40,048 nt of DNA from positions 207,309,202 to 207,349,249 of the forward strand of contig JBOZIK010000001.1 of assembly GCA_051453625.1 (NCBI GenBank), written 5' to 3'. A program made the position numbers and the translations under genes. The first letter of the stretch is position 1. Each line of letters begins with the position of its first letter. Shown piece by piece: positions 10,565 to 21,177 of this stretch. Under the pieces are notes generated by a model. The model was given only the letters and a program-made list of their open reading frames with translations. It was not told the origin of the DNA and did not search any database. The stretch comes from Welwitschia mirabilis. Lineage: Eukaryota; Gnetophyta; Gnetopsida; Welwitschiales.

Positions 10565-11112
10565 GTCCTTGCATGCTCAAGCAACAAATAAAAAATCAAA
10601 ATCAAAAACAGCAAACCGTCATTTTCTTAGTCATGGGGATGATAATGAGGATGATGTTATAGTAATAAAAATCCAAAACTAAGAAAAATTACTAGCAGTA
10701 AATAACTAGACTATCATCTAGACTATCATGGGAATGATAGATAAAATGATAGTTTATTAAAATTATGGAAAAGAAAATTTACGAAATTTAAAAAAGATGT
10801 AGACTATCATCCAAATGTTATGGAGATGATAGAGGAGACGATAGTAACTTTATTATTAAACNNNNNNNNNNNNNNNNNNNNNNNNNNNNNNNNNNNNNNN
10901 NNNNNNNNNNNNNNNNNNNNNTCCTATGTGATTGGGATGATAAAGAGAATGACAAGATTCTAAAAGAAAAAAATTACAAAAAATAAAATTTTATGGAAAT
11001 AAACCTACTTTAAGTAAAACTAAAAATATAGCATTAATTCACATCAATAACTTGAACAAATTATTTAAAGTACTTATCTGGTTTATGATAATTCTTCAGC
11101 TCCTTGTAGCCT
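10565..11112 (-). mobile_element. Athila 5' leader with repeated GGGATGA motifs
   Basis: Untranslated region between the primer site and the gag ATG. On the plus strand it holds four copies (10631, 10723, 10815, 10924) of a short motif related to CTATCATGGGGATGACA, which also recurs in the LTRs. A 60-N gap (10862-10921) lies inside it. No ORF is visible. Confidence 0.6.
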
Positions 11113-11130
11113 TCCCTAACAATGGCATCA
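11113..11130 (-). promoter_or_regulatory. Primer binding site, tRNA-Asp type, mutated
   Basis: The sense (minus) strand reads TGATGCCATTGTTAGGGA, three bases inside the LTR end (TAACA). The usual Athila site, complementary to tRNA-Asp, is TGGCGCCGTTGCCGGGGA. The six differences are all C-to-T or G-to-A. The position next to the LTR fixes the direction of the element and the LTR boundary. Confidence 0.88.
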
Positions 11131-13140
11131 AAATGTTATGGTTTATATTTATGCAATCTTGAAGTTCTTGAGGTAAACCTATGAATCAAATAACTTATAA
11201 AAAACCACATGCTAGTATAGATAATAGTTCACTCGAATATCATAATCCTAATAAATGCACTAGGCTTAGAGTTAGAGAATTGATTTTCATAGTATTTTTG
11301 GTCTTGTATCTTATGATAACTAAGATAAAGTAAATGCAATGATATGAAAATGAATATAAAATGCAAGTAAAAATGGAACAAATTCTAATGATTTCTAATT
11401 CTTCTATTACAAGAACTAACTCTATAATTCGATCAATTAAGAAGAGTACTTAACTTGTTCCTAACCAATATGAACTAGAAGATATACGAAGTATAATAAA
11501 AAATGCAATATGAAATGGAAATGGAATAATTTAACCTTAATAAATGTTACCCTTATAATCTAAATAAATTACAAAATTTATCACTTAAACTATAACCAAC
11601 TTAAACCTTAAGGGATATAAATAGAATTGAAATGAAAAGAGTAATTGTATTGATTTAAAGAGCAATTATATAAATTCAAGGACTTTACATTCCCTTATAA
11701 TAAAATAGAAACACCTCAATGAAAGAGACTCAACTTAACACTAATGAAACTCCTTTCTATAGCTACTGGATGGACCTCTTAGCCTTCAATCTTCCATCAC
11801 AAGCATATTAAATACAAAAGACAAAAAATAAAAATGAAGGAGGGAAAGTGAAATGACCCACCCAAGAATTATGAAGATTCTAACTCGCTTCGAGGGTAAA
11901 AATTTAATCCTAGGATATCATAATTGCAAATTTCAAGTAATGTTCTAATACTCACACGTGATATCCCTAAAAATATTAATTTGAAGGGAAGGTAAAACTT
12001 ACTTTCCTTTATACAAGAATTATGAATAATTAAAGCAAGGCTTAAATTTAAATTATACATGAAACAATATGATAGAAAAGGGCCTCTACAAAAGAAACAA
12101 CAAGTTTCAATCAATTTCACTAGAAATTCAGTTTAACAAATTTTATTCCAATAAAATGCCATGGTGATGCTAATTTAACCATATGATAAGTGCTTTACAA
12201 GGATGTGAGGACTTTTTCAATATGTGTAGGAAAATTTACTAGGCATTCATGGTATAAAAAAAAAGCTATAAATAAATCAACTTCTATTTTATCATAAGTA
12301 ATCCACAATTATCTAAATGGAGAATCATTTCTTTACAAGCCCATAAAACTAACAAATGTTTGAATTATGGGTTAATTACAAGAGGAGAAATTTGGTGTCT
12401 AGCACTAGACTAATTATTAAATTCTATGCTAATAGCAAAATGTTTGCACTTATTTCTAAACTGTCTAACAACCAATTATGCTAGCACTCTCATCTAAAAA
12501 TTGTATTAATGCAAAATGCTAAGAAGGAAAACCATCTTACCTTTATTATTTCTTAGCAAGAGAATTCCCAGCTTGAAACCCCACAACTACAAAACAGTTG
12601 CTTGAAGAGCTCACAGCAATGATGTAAAATATTTGAGAAGCTCTCCACTATGACACAGCTTAAAGACAGGGAGAGAAACGCTTGACAATAGAAGAGGAAA
12701 AATGCATAGGGATAAAATTTCTAGCATCACTTTGTAAGCAGAACATAGCAAATTTTTGATCATTTACCTCTCTAATCAGGACCTCTCCTTCTTAAATAAT
12801 GGCATTTTTAGGCTGGAAAAGTTAGATAAGACGTTTCTCCCATTTTTGGAAGTTTATGCAACCATTTTCTGAGCATGCAAGCATTTGAAATGCTCTAAAA
12901 TGTTTTTACAGGAGGGTTTTAGGGAAAAAAACGTTTTCTTGACTGGAAAATGATTCTAACTTTTAGTGGCATTCAACACTATCTAGTGCACCCTGATCTC
13001 GCTCCTTTTTAGGCTAAATCAAATCAAAATCCTTCAAAACACATGAGGTAATTATCATGCTAGAAATCCTACAAATGTTTAAACTAAAGTCTCAATAGAA
13101 ACATGGTACATAATGAAGAAAGATGCTTCTTAATTAACAA

Positions 13141-13215
13141 CGATTTGGTGGTGTAATGGTAAGAGGTGGTTATGGTAAGAAGGGGGTAGTAGTTCAAATC
13201 CCACTAATGCCAAAA
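13141..13215 (+). repeat. tRNA-like sequence with A and B box (possible SINE or tRNA relic)
   Basis: TGGTGTAATGG (about 13149-13159) resembles a pol III A box, and AGTTCAAATCC (13191-13201) resembles a B box, with roughly 40 bp between them. I could not fold a proper cloverleaf: the T stem and acceptor stem do not pair well. It is not a working tRNA gene. A degraded tRNA-derived SINE head is possible, but no second copy is seen in the window. Confidence 0.35.
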
Positions 13216-13917
13216 TGGCCCACAATTTGTTTAAATAAAACATCCCTCTTATTTTACATTTAAAATCTTATTTTAAGGTATAAATTATAGTTATGGGTNN
13301 NNNNNNNNNNNNNNNNNNNNNNNNNNNNNNNNNNNNNNNNNNNNNNNNNNNNNNNNNNNNNNNNNNNNNNNNNNNNNNNNNNNNNNNNNNNNNNNNNNNN
13401 NNNNNNNNNNNNNNNNNNNNNNNNNNNNNNNNNNNNNNNNNNNNNNNNNNNNNNNNNNNNNNNNNNNNNNNNNNNNNNNNNNNNNNNNNNNNNNNNNNNN
13501 NNNNNNNNNNNNNNNNNNNNNNNNNNNNNNNNNNNNNNNNNNNNNNNNNNNNNNNNNNNNNNNNNNNNNNNNNNNNNNNNNNNNNNNNNNNNNATTTAAG
13601 ATTAATGAAGGAATACAAGATTATTTAGCAAAATTTTCCAGCAATGCTGGAACAATAATCCTTCACATCCTTATGCCCACTTCAGCATTCATACTCCAGA
13701 TTTTCCAATTGTCATACAAAAGTATGTGATGAGAACTATTAAAATCTCATAGTTCCTAGTATGGTCCAGGCAACGCTAGGCAAGATAGAAAGGATTTTTT
13801 AAAGGTTAAGATAGGAAAGATAAATAAGAACTCCAGAAAACAAGCTATGTTACAAACACTGATCTATGGTTATGAAATGAGAATAATTAATATATATTTT
13901 TCATACATCTCAATCAC

Positions 13918-14365
13918 TTCACTACCTCATTCGGTGATCTGTGAAGCCCACTGCCTCATTCAATGATCTGTGGTTCTTATATAATATTTCATATTTCACT
14001 TCACTACCTCATTTAGCAATTTATGAAGCCCATTTCCTCATTCGATGATCTGTGGTTCTCATATAATATTTCATATTTCACTTCACTACCTTATTCGATG
14101 ATCTGTGAAGCCCACTACCTCATTCGGTGATCTATGGTTTTCCAATAATATTTAACCTCATTGCCTCATTTGGTGATCTGTAAAGTCCACTGCCTCATTC
14201 GGTGATCTATGGTACTTTTAATCATCATCAACTTCACTGCTTCATTTGACGATCTATGAAGCCCAGTGTCTCATTTGGCAATCTGTGATAATATGATATC
14301 TTCACTGCCTTGTTTGGTGATCTGTGGGATTCTCTTTTTACTTCCTCATTTGGCGATCTGTGAAG
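13918..14365. repeat. Minisatellite, about 12 units of ~29 bp in a higher-order pattern
   Basis: The core CCTCATTCGGTGATCTGTG recurs about twelve times. Units alternate between a GAAGCCCA continuation and a GGTTCT continuation with an AT-rich spacer, giving a larger period of about 84 bp in the first half. It lies inside the nested insertion, downstream of its minus-strand TATA. The minus-strand frame at 14234-14455 is a by-product of the repeat. Confidence 0.9.
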
Positions 14366-14904
14366 TTTAAATAAAATAATGTTATGAAGATAAAGAAGTT
14401 TAACCACAATAATATACCTTGCCAAGAGGATAACTCCATGGAAAACTTTTCTCACAAATGTTCATTTCATACATGAATATATTTCAAGAAATCGAGGATA
14501 AGTAGATAGAGATGAGATATGTATTAACATATAGTTTTTTCCTTATTTAAGTAATACATGATTTAGTAACTATCTTACATGAATACATATGCATCGATTT
14601 CAAAAAGAAAATGCATAAGAACTATNNNNNNNNNNNNNNNNNNNNNNNNNNNNNNNNNNNNNNNNNNNNNNNNNNNNNNNNNNNNNNNNNNNNNNNGGAC
14701 CAACAATAAATCATAAAAAGTAAAGGACCATACCGATTTTTAAGAAGAACTAAAGATATTTGCAAGTTTTCAAGGCTTTTCTATTTCTAAGACTCAGTAG
14801 TAAAAGCTTCTCTAAAAATGAAAGTTAGGCAAAAGGAGGAGTAGAGTCTTATTTATAATCGAGATTTAGTGAAATGCAAAGAGTCACAAGAATATGAGGA
14901 CAAA

Positions 14905-14970
14905 CAAAAGTTGGTAAAGATTCCTTACACATAAAGAAAAATGAAAGTTGGTAAAGATTCCTTGCATATG
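14905..14970. repeat. Short direct repeat next to the nested element promoter
   Basis: The stretch AAAGTTGGTAAAGATTCCTT occurs twice, about 36 bp apart, each followed by a similar AYATRAAGA sequence. It lies on the upstream side of the minus-strand TATA near 14850, so it could be a repeated U3 element, but no factor can be named. Confidence 0.7.
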
Positions 14971-15683
14971 AAGATAAATATTGAGACTGAGGGCAGTTAA
15001 GANNNNNNNNNNNNNNNNNNNNNNNNNNNNNNNNNNNNNNNNNNNNNNNNNNNNNNNNNNNNNNNNNNNNNNNNNNNNNNNNNNNNNNNNNNNNNNNNNN
15101 NNNNNNNNNNNNNNNNNNNNNNNNNNNNNNNNNNNNNNNNNNNNNNNNNNNNNNNNNNNNNNNNNNNNNNNNNNNNNNNNNNNNNNNNNNNNNNNNNNNN
15201 NNNNNNNNNNNNNNNNNNNNNNNNNNNNNNNNNNNNNNNNNNNNNNNNNNNNNNNNNNNNNNNNNNNNNNNNNNNNNNNNNNNNNNNNNNNNNNNNNNNN
15301 NNNNNNNNNNNNNNNNNNNNNNNNNNNNNNNNNNNNNNNNNNNNNNNNNNNNNNNNNNNNNNNNNNNNNNNNNNNNNNNNNNNNNNNNNNNNNNNNNNNN
15401 NNNNNNNNNNNNNNNNNNNNNNNTCTCCACAGTAAACATTCAATTTAGTATTTTACTTTTAGCTACATGAGTAAATAAAAGATACCATTTTCACCAAAAG
15501 AGCATATAAAGATTGGGTATAAACATTTATACAAAATAATATTCATATTAGAACTCAATAATACAATATTTTAAGAACATGAAAATTATAATAATTGAGA
15601 TTCCAAGTAATTCAATATTTTCCAAATATTTCATTAAACATAAACTTGTAGAAAGAGAAAAAATGTGGACATGACAAAAAGGG

Positions 15684-15691
15684 TATTTATA
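15684..15691 (-). promoter_or_regulatory. LTR TATA box (5' LTR), displaced from its start site
   Basis: TATAAATA on the minus strand, at the same place as in the other two LTR copies. The nested insertion begins two bases past it in the transcription direction, after the 5-bp duplication. Confidence 0.6.
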
Positions 15692-16194
15692 CTTTTACAT
15701 TAGGATTCTAGAAACTTAAATCTAAAAGTAAAAAAGAGCCTTAGTAGCCTAAATGGGTCACATGACCCCATTACAAAAAAAATTTTGTTTGATCATATAA
15801 AAATAATTGTTGTTCTAACTATCATGAGGATGACATAAGGGACATCCCCTTACATCAAAAGGTACTTCATTAGCTTCATGCCTCATTATCAGCTTCATAG
15901 CTTTTGTCCATATTAGCAGTGCTTTTTTTCTGCTTGTCATGGAAATGATAGAGGGGATGACATGCTTACTTATCTTCAATCTCAAAGATAAATTATTCTT
16001 TTATATGATGAATCTTTCTTCCAAGTATGAAGTATCAGAATAAGCCTAATAAGCCTCCAAATATGCTAATAATTGCATGTTTCATTGAGAATCCTATTAG
16101 ATCTCATAATCATTAGTATTGCATTCAAACTTATGTAAATTTCTTGTAAAAGCACTCAAAATGCATCATTAAATTTTTACAAATTGGCATCACA

Positions 16195-16844
16195 AAAAGG
16201 AATATAAGAAGGAGATCATCATAGAAGATGATGATCTTTTTAGCGGAAGACTCTAAGAATAGAACTTAGTAGGAAGGTTAAGAGGGAAGCTTCATCCATT
16301 AAAGGATCCAGTAGCATCTATAATAATCTAATGTTACCAATAAAGGAAAACACAAGCTTATCAGTACAACTCTATGTAACATTTTGGTATTCTAATATAA
16401 AGCTGAAAAGCTAATATTTTGAGTATGATTGTATGCATGCTTTATTACCTATAAAAGTAATATTATCTTTTGTTTACTCTTATTTATGTAGCTAAACATG
16501 GACCAAGATAATTCATAGTGCTTAGAAATATGTATTATTTAATGTTCATCTAATTTTTTCATGTATTTATATTCTCTTTATTTTTCCCTAGCATAATATT
16601 TGTAAATAGCAAACTTTATTATTAAATAAACTAACCTAACTAGTTTAAGTAACTTCATCATGATATTATCATGATGATGCATTTTGAAATAAATGGTTAA
16701 ATCTTAGCTAGTACTTTAGTAAGCCTTTGATTTTTATTTAATGGTTTAAGCTTATGTTAGGTTAATAGTATCATAGTTTTTGCACTTTTCCATCATAACT
16801 TCTTAATATTTTCTACATTTATTTCATCATATATGCTTTCATTA
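16195..16844. other. Unassigned AT-rich flank right of the Athila element
   Basis: This is where the pre-insertion sequence left at 515 should continue. A short acidic frame (KEIIIEDDDLFSGRL) at about 16207-16252 is followed by stops. Nothing else is recognised. It may belong to the plus-strand element that starts at 1. Confidence 0.3.
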
Positions 16845-19586
16845 CTTTTTAACCTTCTTTTATTCATGATGATAAGCCTTAATACTTTGAGTATTTCTTC
16901 TCATCTAGAAGATCATTTAACAATAGACTTGAAAATTCTAATCTTCTTTTATAAAAATGAGTCATAAAGAAGAGATTAATTCCATACATCAATCCTTTTA
17001 CATAACTATAAATCAAAGTTAAAAACTTAATAAGAATGTAGAGAGATTAATAGAAGTCATCATACAAATCTATGGGATAGAATAACATTGTCAAACCTAC
17101 CACACCATGTCTACTACATTCCATCTTAAGAGTGAATAAAAAAATGTTGGAATTTGTAGTAGCAATGATTCTAAATTGGAAGATAGTGAGATAAAAATAA
17201 GAAATGAGATCATGAAGTAATTTTACTTTTTCCACCCTCTAGAGGAGAATCAAGGTAAGGATAGTAAAAACTTAACAAATAGATGAGAATGATAAGGATA
17301 AGAAGGATGATATAAAAACACTAGATCATATCTCCAGTATTCACTTATTCATAGAATGTGATGAGAAAGAAGTACCAACTTAAGAAAAATCAAAAAATCT
17401 TTTAATAAATGATGAAGATGATGAGTGTATTTCTCTTTATGCACTTATTAAGAAATATAATAACTTAAATAATACTCAATAAAACAATGATAAGTATACT
17501 AAAGAAGAGGAAGACATAATTGAACATAATGATGAAGAAAGTAAAGCAAGAATTCAACAAAGTAATTATGAAGATAATAATGAGGATAAGAGGAATAATA
17601 AAGAACCCATGACAATTCAGCCAAACATAATGGAGGATAGACTTGTTCCTTCAAATGTAATAACCAACCTAAAGAGTCTATTTATGTTTCTTCATCCCTT
17701 TCAATTATGCTTCCATCTAAAACCATAAAATAACATCCTTTATTCTACTTCTACTTCTACATTACCTTATAATCTTGATAATGATAACATTCATCCATGT
17801 CTTCCATTTGAACATTTACATAAATCTCAAAACCATATTACTTTCCTTGTTTTAAGCAATTTTGTAACCTTTAGGAGTCTATTCCTAATGTATCTTAATA
17901 TCTTCCTCTTGAAACTCCATGTAAAACTTAAAGTAACATCCTTTTCTCTCCTATCAAGTTTACTTTACCTTGTGTATTTAATGATTATTCTTTTCAAAAA
18001 AATGATTTGGGATATCTTGGATATCTAAACTAGGGTAAACCTTATCTTCTTGATGATAATCCATGCTTATACTTAAATATTAGAAAGCTCCTCAAGTATG
18101 TCAATATAAAATAATCATTCTAAGAAGATCTTTTAAATTCTTGGATTGATGGTAGTACCATTGGTGTTTTTCAATTATAATATAAATTTTTTCATGAAGG
18201 TTATGGCTCCAAATATTAATACCATGATTTTAATAAGGAACTATTTTTAAATGAAATATATCAATTCTTTGTCTCTTATTTGACTAATGAATTTTGTAGG
18301 ATCAAGTTATTTTTTAGGTAATTTTTTTAATAACCTGTTGATTCCTTTAAAGAATGTTTGTATTTCTTTAACATTTTGTCAATTAGTTTGTATATGGTTT
18401 AGTCTTTGTTTTTCTAAAAAAGTATAATTTAATAACTTTATTAAATTATCTAACTTTTAATCATAAGGATAAATGCAAAGTCAATAAATAATAGTTTCTT
18501 TCTAATACTAGTATTTTATTTAAAGTAGTTGATTTATTGGAGACTCTTTTCTGAAAGGGATATCTACCACTTACCTAATGTAAATGGTATTATTCAAATG
18601 ATTTCACTTTAGTTACAACTATTAACTCAATTTTATTTTAGTTTTTATCATGTAGTATGTTTAAGAATTTTAGGATTTTGTAATTTATGGATGATAAATT
18701 GGATTTTATTCAAGTGAAGAGCACTAAAACACCTCTGTACTTTCATTTCCAAAGAGTAAAATGTGCTTAATTAAGTTGTTTATATTATATGCTTATTTTT
18801 CCATTAGCTTCATTTTTATTAAGGCTATAAGTTATTAGTACTTTGATAATGCATAAGTCTCTTCCCATATTTGTTTTTTAGGAAAAAACAGAAAATTAAT
18901 TTTTAAAAAAATAAATATCAATTTATACTATAAAAGTACTTTTGGTAATGACTCTTAACCTATCTTAGTGATTATTACATTGAGGGAAAAGTTTCTTAAT
19001 GGCCTATGTCCTATATGGCAAGTCTTACCTCTTATGATAAAAGCAAGGTTATGGTTTATAAATAAGCACTCTATAATGGGAGGAATCCAAGGTAAAAGGA
19101 GGTATACCTCGAAGTATACCATGATCAGAAATCATGTACCTTTAATTGAAAATGAGATACTTCTATTAAGTGATCAAAATTAAATAGAATATGCTCTAAT
19201 GCATTGTATTTATTTTTATTTATTGAGTTAGATAATTTTAAAGTTATTAAACTATACTTTTTCTATTCATAGAACTATAACATTATAGTGATCAATTTAA
19301 TTTTTTGCAAATTACTTGATTGAGCTTACTTTAGTCTCTTTTTTCTTATTTTCTTTTTTTCTTGTATGTTTTAATTATATACTTTGTCTCTGATCCTTGA
19401 TGCATTATTTTCAATTTTTTAAATGTTAAAGTACCTCATTCTTATTCTGCTATCTTTTTAACTTTCATTGCATGAATGACTCAAGTGGTAGATAATTTAT
19501 ATGGAATTTTTTAGAAGTATTTCATTGAATCTTTCAACAATAGGTTTTATGTGGAATCATGTTTGCGATAGGCTTAAATCATATGT
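16845..19586. repeat. Copy 1 of an unrecognised ~2.7-kb repeat
   Basis: It aligns in direct orientation with 21468-24427 over its length (start TTTTTAACCTT, end ATATGT). A plus-strand frame at about 17270-17725, acidic and Asn/Asp/Glu/Lys-rich (KDDIKTLDHI, then EKSKNLLINDEDDE), is matched by copy 2 with different stops, suggesting that it was once coding. Later plus-strand pieces (FTLPCVFNDYSFQ near 17960; QYHDFNKELF and YQFFVSYL near 18220-18290) are also shared. I do not recognise the protein. Following sequence resembles a polypurine tract and an LTR start, so this may be the internal 3' part of an LTR element. Confidence 0.7.
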
Positions 19587-19756
19587 TTAAACTTAATGCA
19601 TATTCTTTCATAATCATTATTTTATATGATATATAATTTATATTTAATAATGCAATTATCTTAAAGTGTTATTTGTCATCTCCTATCTAAGTTAACTATC
19701 TTCTATGCTTTTCCACTTGCTTTGTTAAGGATTGATAAATTCTCGGTGAGGGGCTT
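19587..19756 (+). other. Continuation of repeat copy 1 with a polypurine-like tract
   Basis: AT-rich sequence ending in CGGTGAGGGGCTT (19744-19756). A purine-rich tract directly before a TG is where plus-strand priming would occur in an LTR element. Copy 2 lacks this stretch, because it diverges at 24428. Confidence 0.35.
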
Positions 19757-20560
19757 TGATGGATACCCAATTTTTCACATTTAAAATATGGTTTAGAGTG
19801 TATTTCTAGATCTTGTTTATAGGTTTAATGCTAAAACTAACTACTTTTGATGTCAAGGATTAAAGATGAATGATTAAGCATAATTTATATTAATATTAAG
19901 TAATACTGGAGCATTTGATGAATTATTAGCAAATAAAGTAATTATATTCCACCTACCACTAGAAGGAAAAAAACTCAAAGATAAAGAATAGAGGATAAGA
20001 TGATTTAAAAGACAACTAGATTTCACCTACTACTAGACTCTAAGAAGCATAAGTAAATATCAAATAATTATTACATATATTACTATATTTACATTATAAC
20101 CATTCATCTACCACTAGAGGATGTAATTGGTAGATGACAAGTAATTAATTTTTTTAAAGATAAAATTATAATATAATAATTATATTTTTTTCTCTAGTTA
20201 AACTAGTCCACCATCTAAACTATATAAATCTGTTAAGCCTCCCATTACATCATCTCTCTTTTGGCATCAAAGTGCTTGTGAGATTGGAGCAACTTGGGCA
20301 ATAAGACACATTCACTTGTAAGAATAACTACCTTGGTGTTCGACTCTGTATCATTCATTCAAGAGTTTTACTTGTGAGTGGATGTAATAAAGTGTATTTT
20401 ATTAGAGTTTAATAAAATATTATTATTTTCTTAGACTCTCTCTTTATATTTCATATGCTTTATGTTGTTGTTATTTTAATACTCTTATAGATTAAATCTG
20501 AGTTTGATATAAAGTTTGAGGAACAACTTGATGATAACAACTTGGTAAAAATATTAGTTG
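19757..20560 (+). mobile_element. Possible LTR between the two repeat copies
   Basis: It starts TGATGGATACCC directly after a polypurine-like tract and has TATATAAATC at 20221-20230. Downstream it has a less AT-rich transcribed-like region and AATAAA-like signals near 20386-20420. This order (tract, TG, TATA, polyadenylation region) is that of an LTR. The right end is not defined: no CA with a primer site could be fixed. No second copy is seen in the window. Confidence 0.4.
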
Positions 20561-21177
20561 ATTTCATTTATGATTTGCATTTCCATTTCATTGCATTTTC
20601 ACTTTCATTTGCAATCATCTCATTTCATTTTATCATTTTCATTATTTATTTTTTCTTAAATATAAAAAATACAAATTCCTCTCTCTCATTCCTAAAGAAT
20701 TAGATCCTCTTTAACACATTTTCTTCTTTAAGTTTATGAATACAAATTAACATACTCTTTATCCTGTCTATTTTCTTACCATTACTTAATCATGTTTTGA
20801 GATCTAACTTGTAGCTTAGATAATCATAACACATAACATAACATTTTGATGTCATGTTATCAAGAAGAAAGTGAGTGTTTGAAAGATTAGATTCTACATT
20901 AAAAGTAAGGTGATATTATTCTTTAAATGTATTACATTCTTTTGGTGGAAATTAGTCCCAAGTTTTAAATTTTTAATTTTTGATTACTTATTTTTCCTTA
21001 AGTATAATTTTTTTCTTAATTTTATTTATCGAAAGTCTTATTTTAAGGAGTTAGACTTTTCATTTAGTAGTCAAACTTAGTAATTGAGGTACTCCTTATG
21101 CTTCAAAGTGATTTTGAAAACTATTATCCATAATACTCATCTATATTATAATTTTTCTACTGCTAAAACTTGTTTTT
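20561..21177. other. AT-rich stretch, possible leader
   Basis: Simple T-rich and CATTT-rich sequence without an ORF. It lies between the possible LTR and the small ORF at 21178, which fits an untranslated leader. Nothing else is visible. Confidence 0.3.

Larger units (their letters stand above)
11849..15676. mobile_element. Nested LTR-type insertion (probable solo LTR) in the Athila 5' LTR
   Basis: The intact 3' LTR reads GGAGGAAAAGGTATTTATA. Here the same site is opened between GAAAG (11844-11848) and AAAAG (15677-15681), a 5-bp target duplication with one mismatch. The insert starts TGAAATGACCCAC and ends GTGGACATGACA, so it has TG...CA ends that are roughly inverted. No gag or pol residue is visible. 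It has a minus-strand TATAAATAAG near 14850-14860 and a tandem repeat block. Three gaps (13299-13593, 14626-14696, 15003-15423) could hide sequence. A long solo LTR is the simplest reading; a non-coding element with two short LTRs is the alternative. Confidence 0.8.
516..16194 (-). mobile_element. Athila-type Ty3/gypsy retrotransposon, full length but degenerate
   Basis: A complete element can be traced on the minus strand: 5' LTR (11134-16194, interrupted), tRNA-Asp type primer site, leader, gag with CCHC knuckle, protease, reverse transcriptase, RNase H, integrase, a long 3' non-coding region, and the 3' LTR (516-1771). The domain order and the primer site are those of the Athila lineage. 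The two LTRs measure about 1256 bp and, without the nested insertion and its duplicated 5 bp, about 1228 bp. My hand alignment of ~150 bp gives about 20 differences, mostly transitions, so the insertion is old. Candidate target duplication is AGAGG (511-515) against AAAAG (16195-16199), differing by two transitions. All reading frames carry stops, so it cannot be autonomous. Confidence 0.88.
11134..16194 (-). repeat. 5' LTR of the Athila-type element, split by a nested insertion
   Basis: It begins TGTTATGG beside the primer site and ends GGCATCACA. The segments 11134-11848 and 15682-16194 align in order with the 3' LTR at 516-1771. Together they are about 1228 bp. The extra 3828 bp plus a 5-bp duplication is a separate insertion. 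This LTR is the promoter of the element, and the insertion separates its U3 (right) from its R/U5 (left). Confidence 0.87.

Noticed and set aside
13141-13215. Functional tRNA gene
   Set aside because: Acceptor and T stems do not pair and the anticodon arm cannot be placed; kept only as a tRNA-like relic.
13268-13628. Open frames on both strands over the N run, and similar ones at 14849-15448, 29343-29696 and 34733-35525
   Set aside because: They are almost entirely unknown bases; the open reading is an artefact of translating N.
13918-14365. CRISPR-like array
   Set aside because: Units are directly tandem with no unique spacers, in plant repeat DNA; it is a minisatellite.
17047-17235. Minus-strand 62-codon frame in repeat copy 1
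   Set aside because: No family signal, and the plus-strand frames are better matched between the two copies.
20262-20275. TGGCATCAAAGTGC as a tRNA-Met primer binding site
   Set aside because: About 10 of 14 bases fit, but it lies just downstream of a TATA box with no LTR end before it, so the position is wrong for a primer site.
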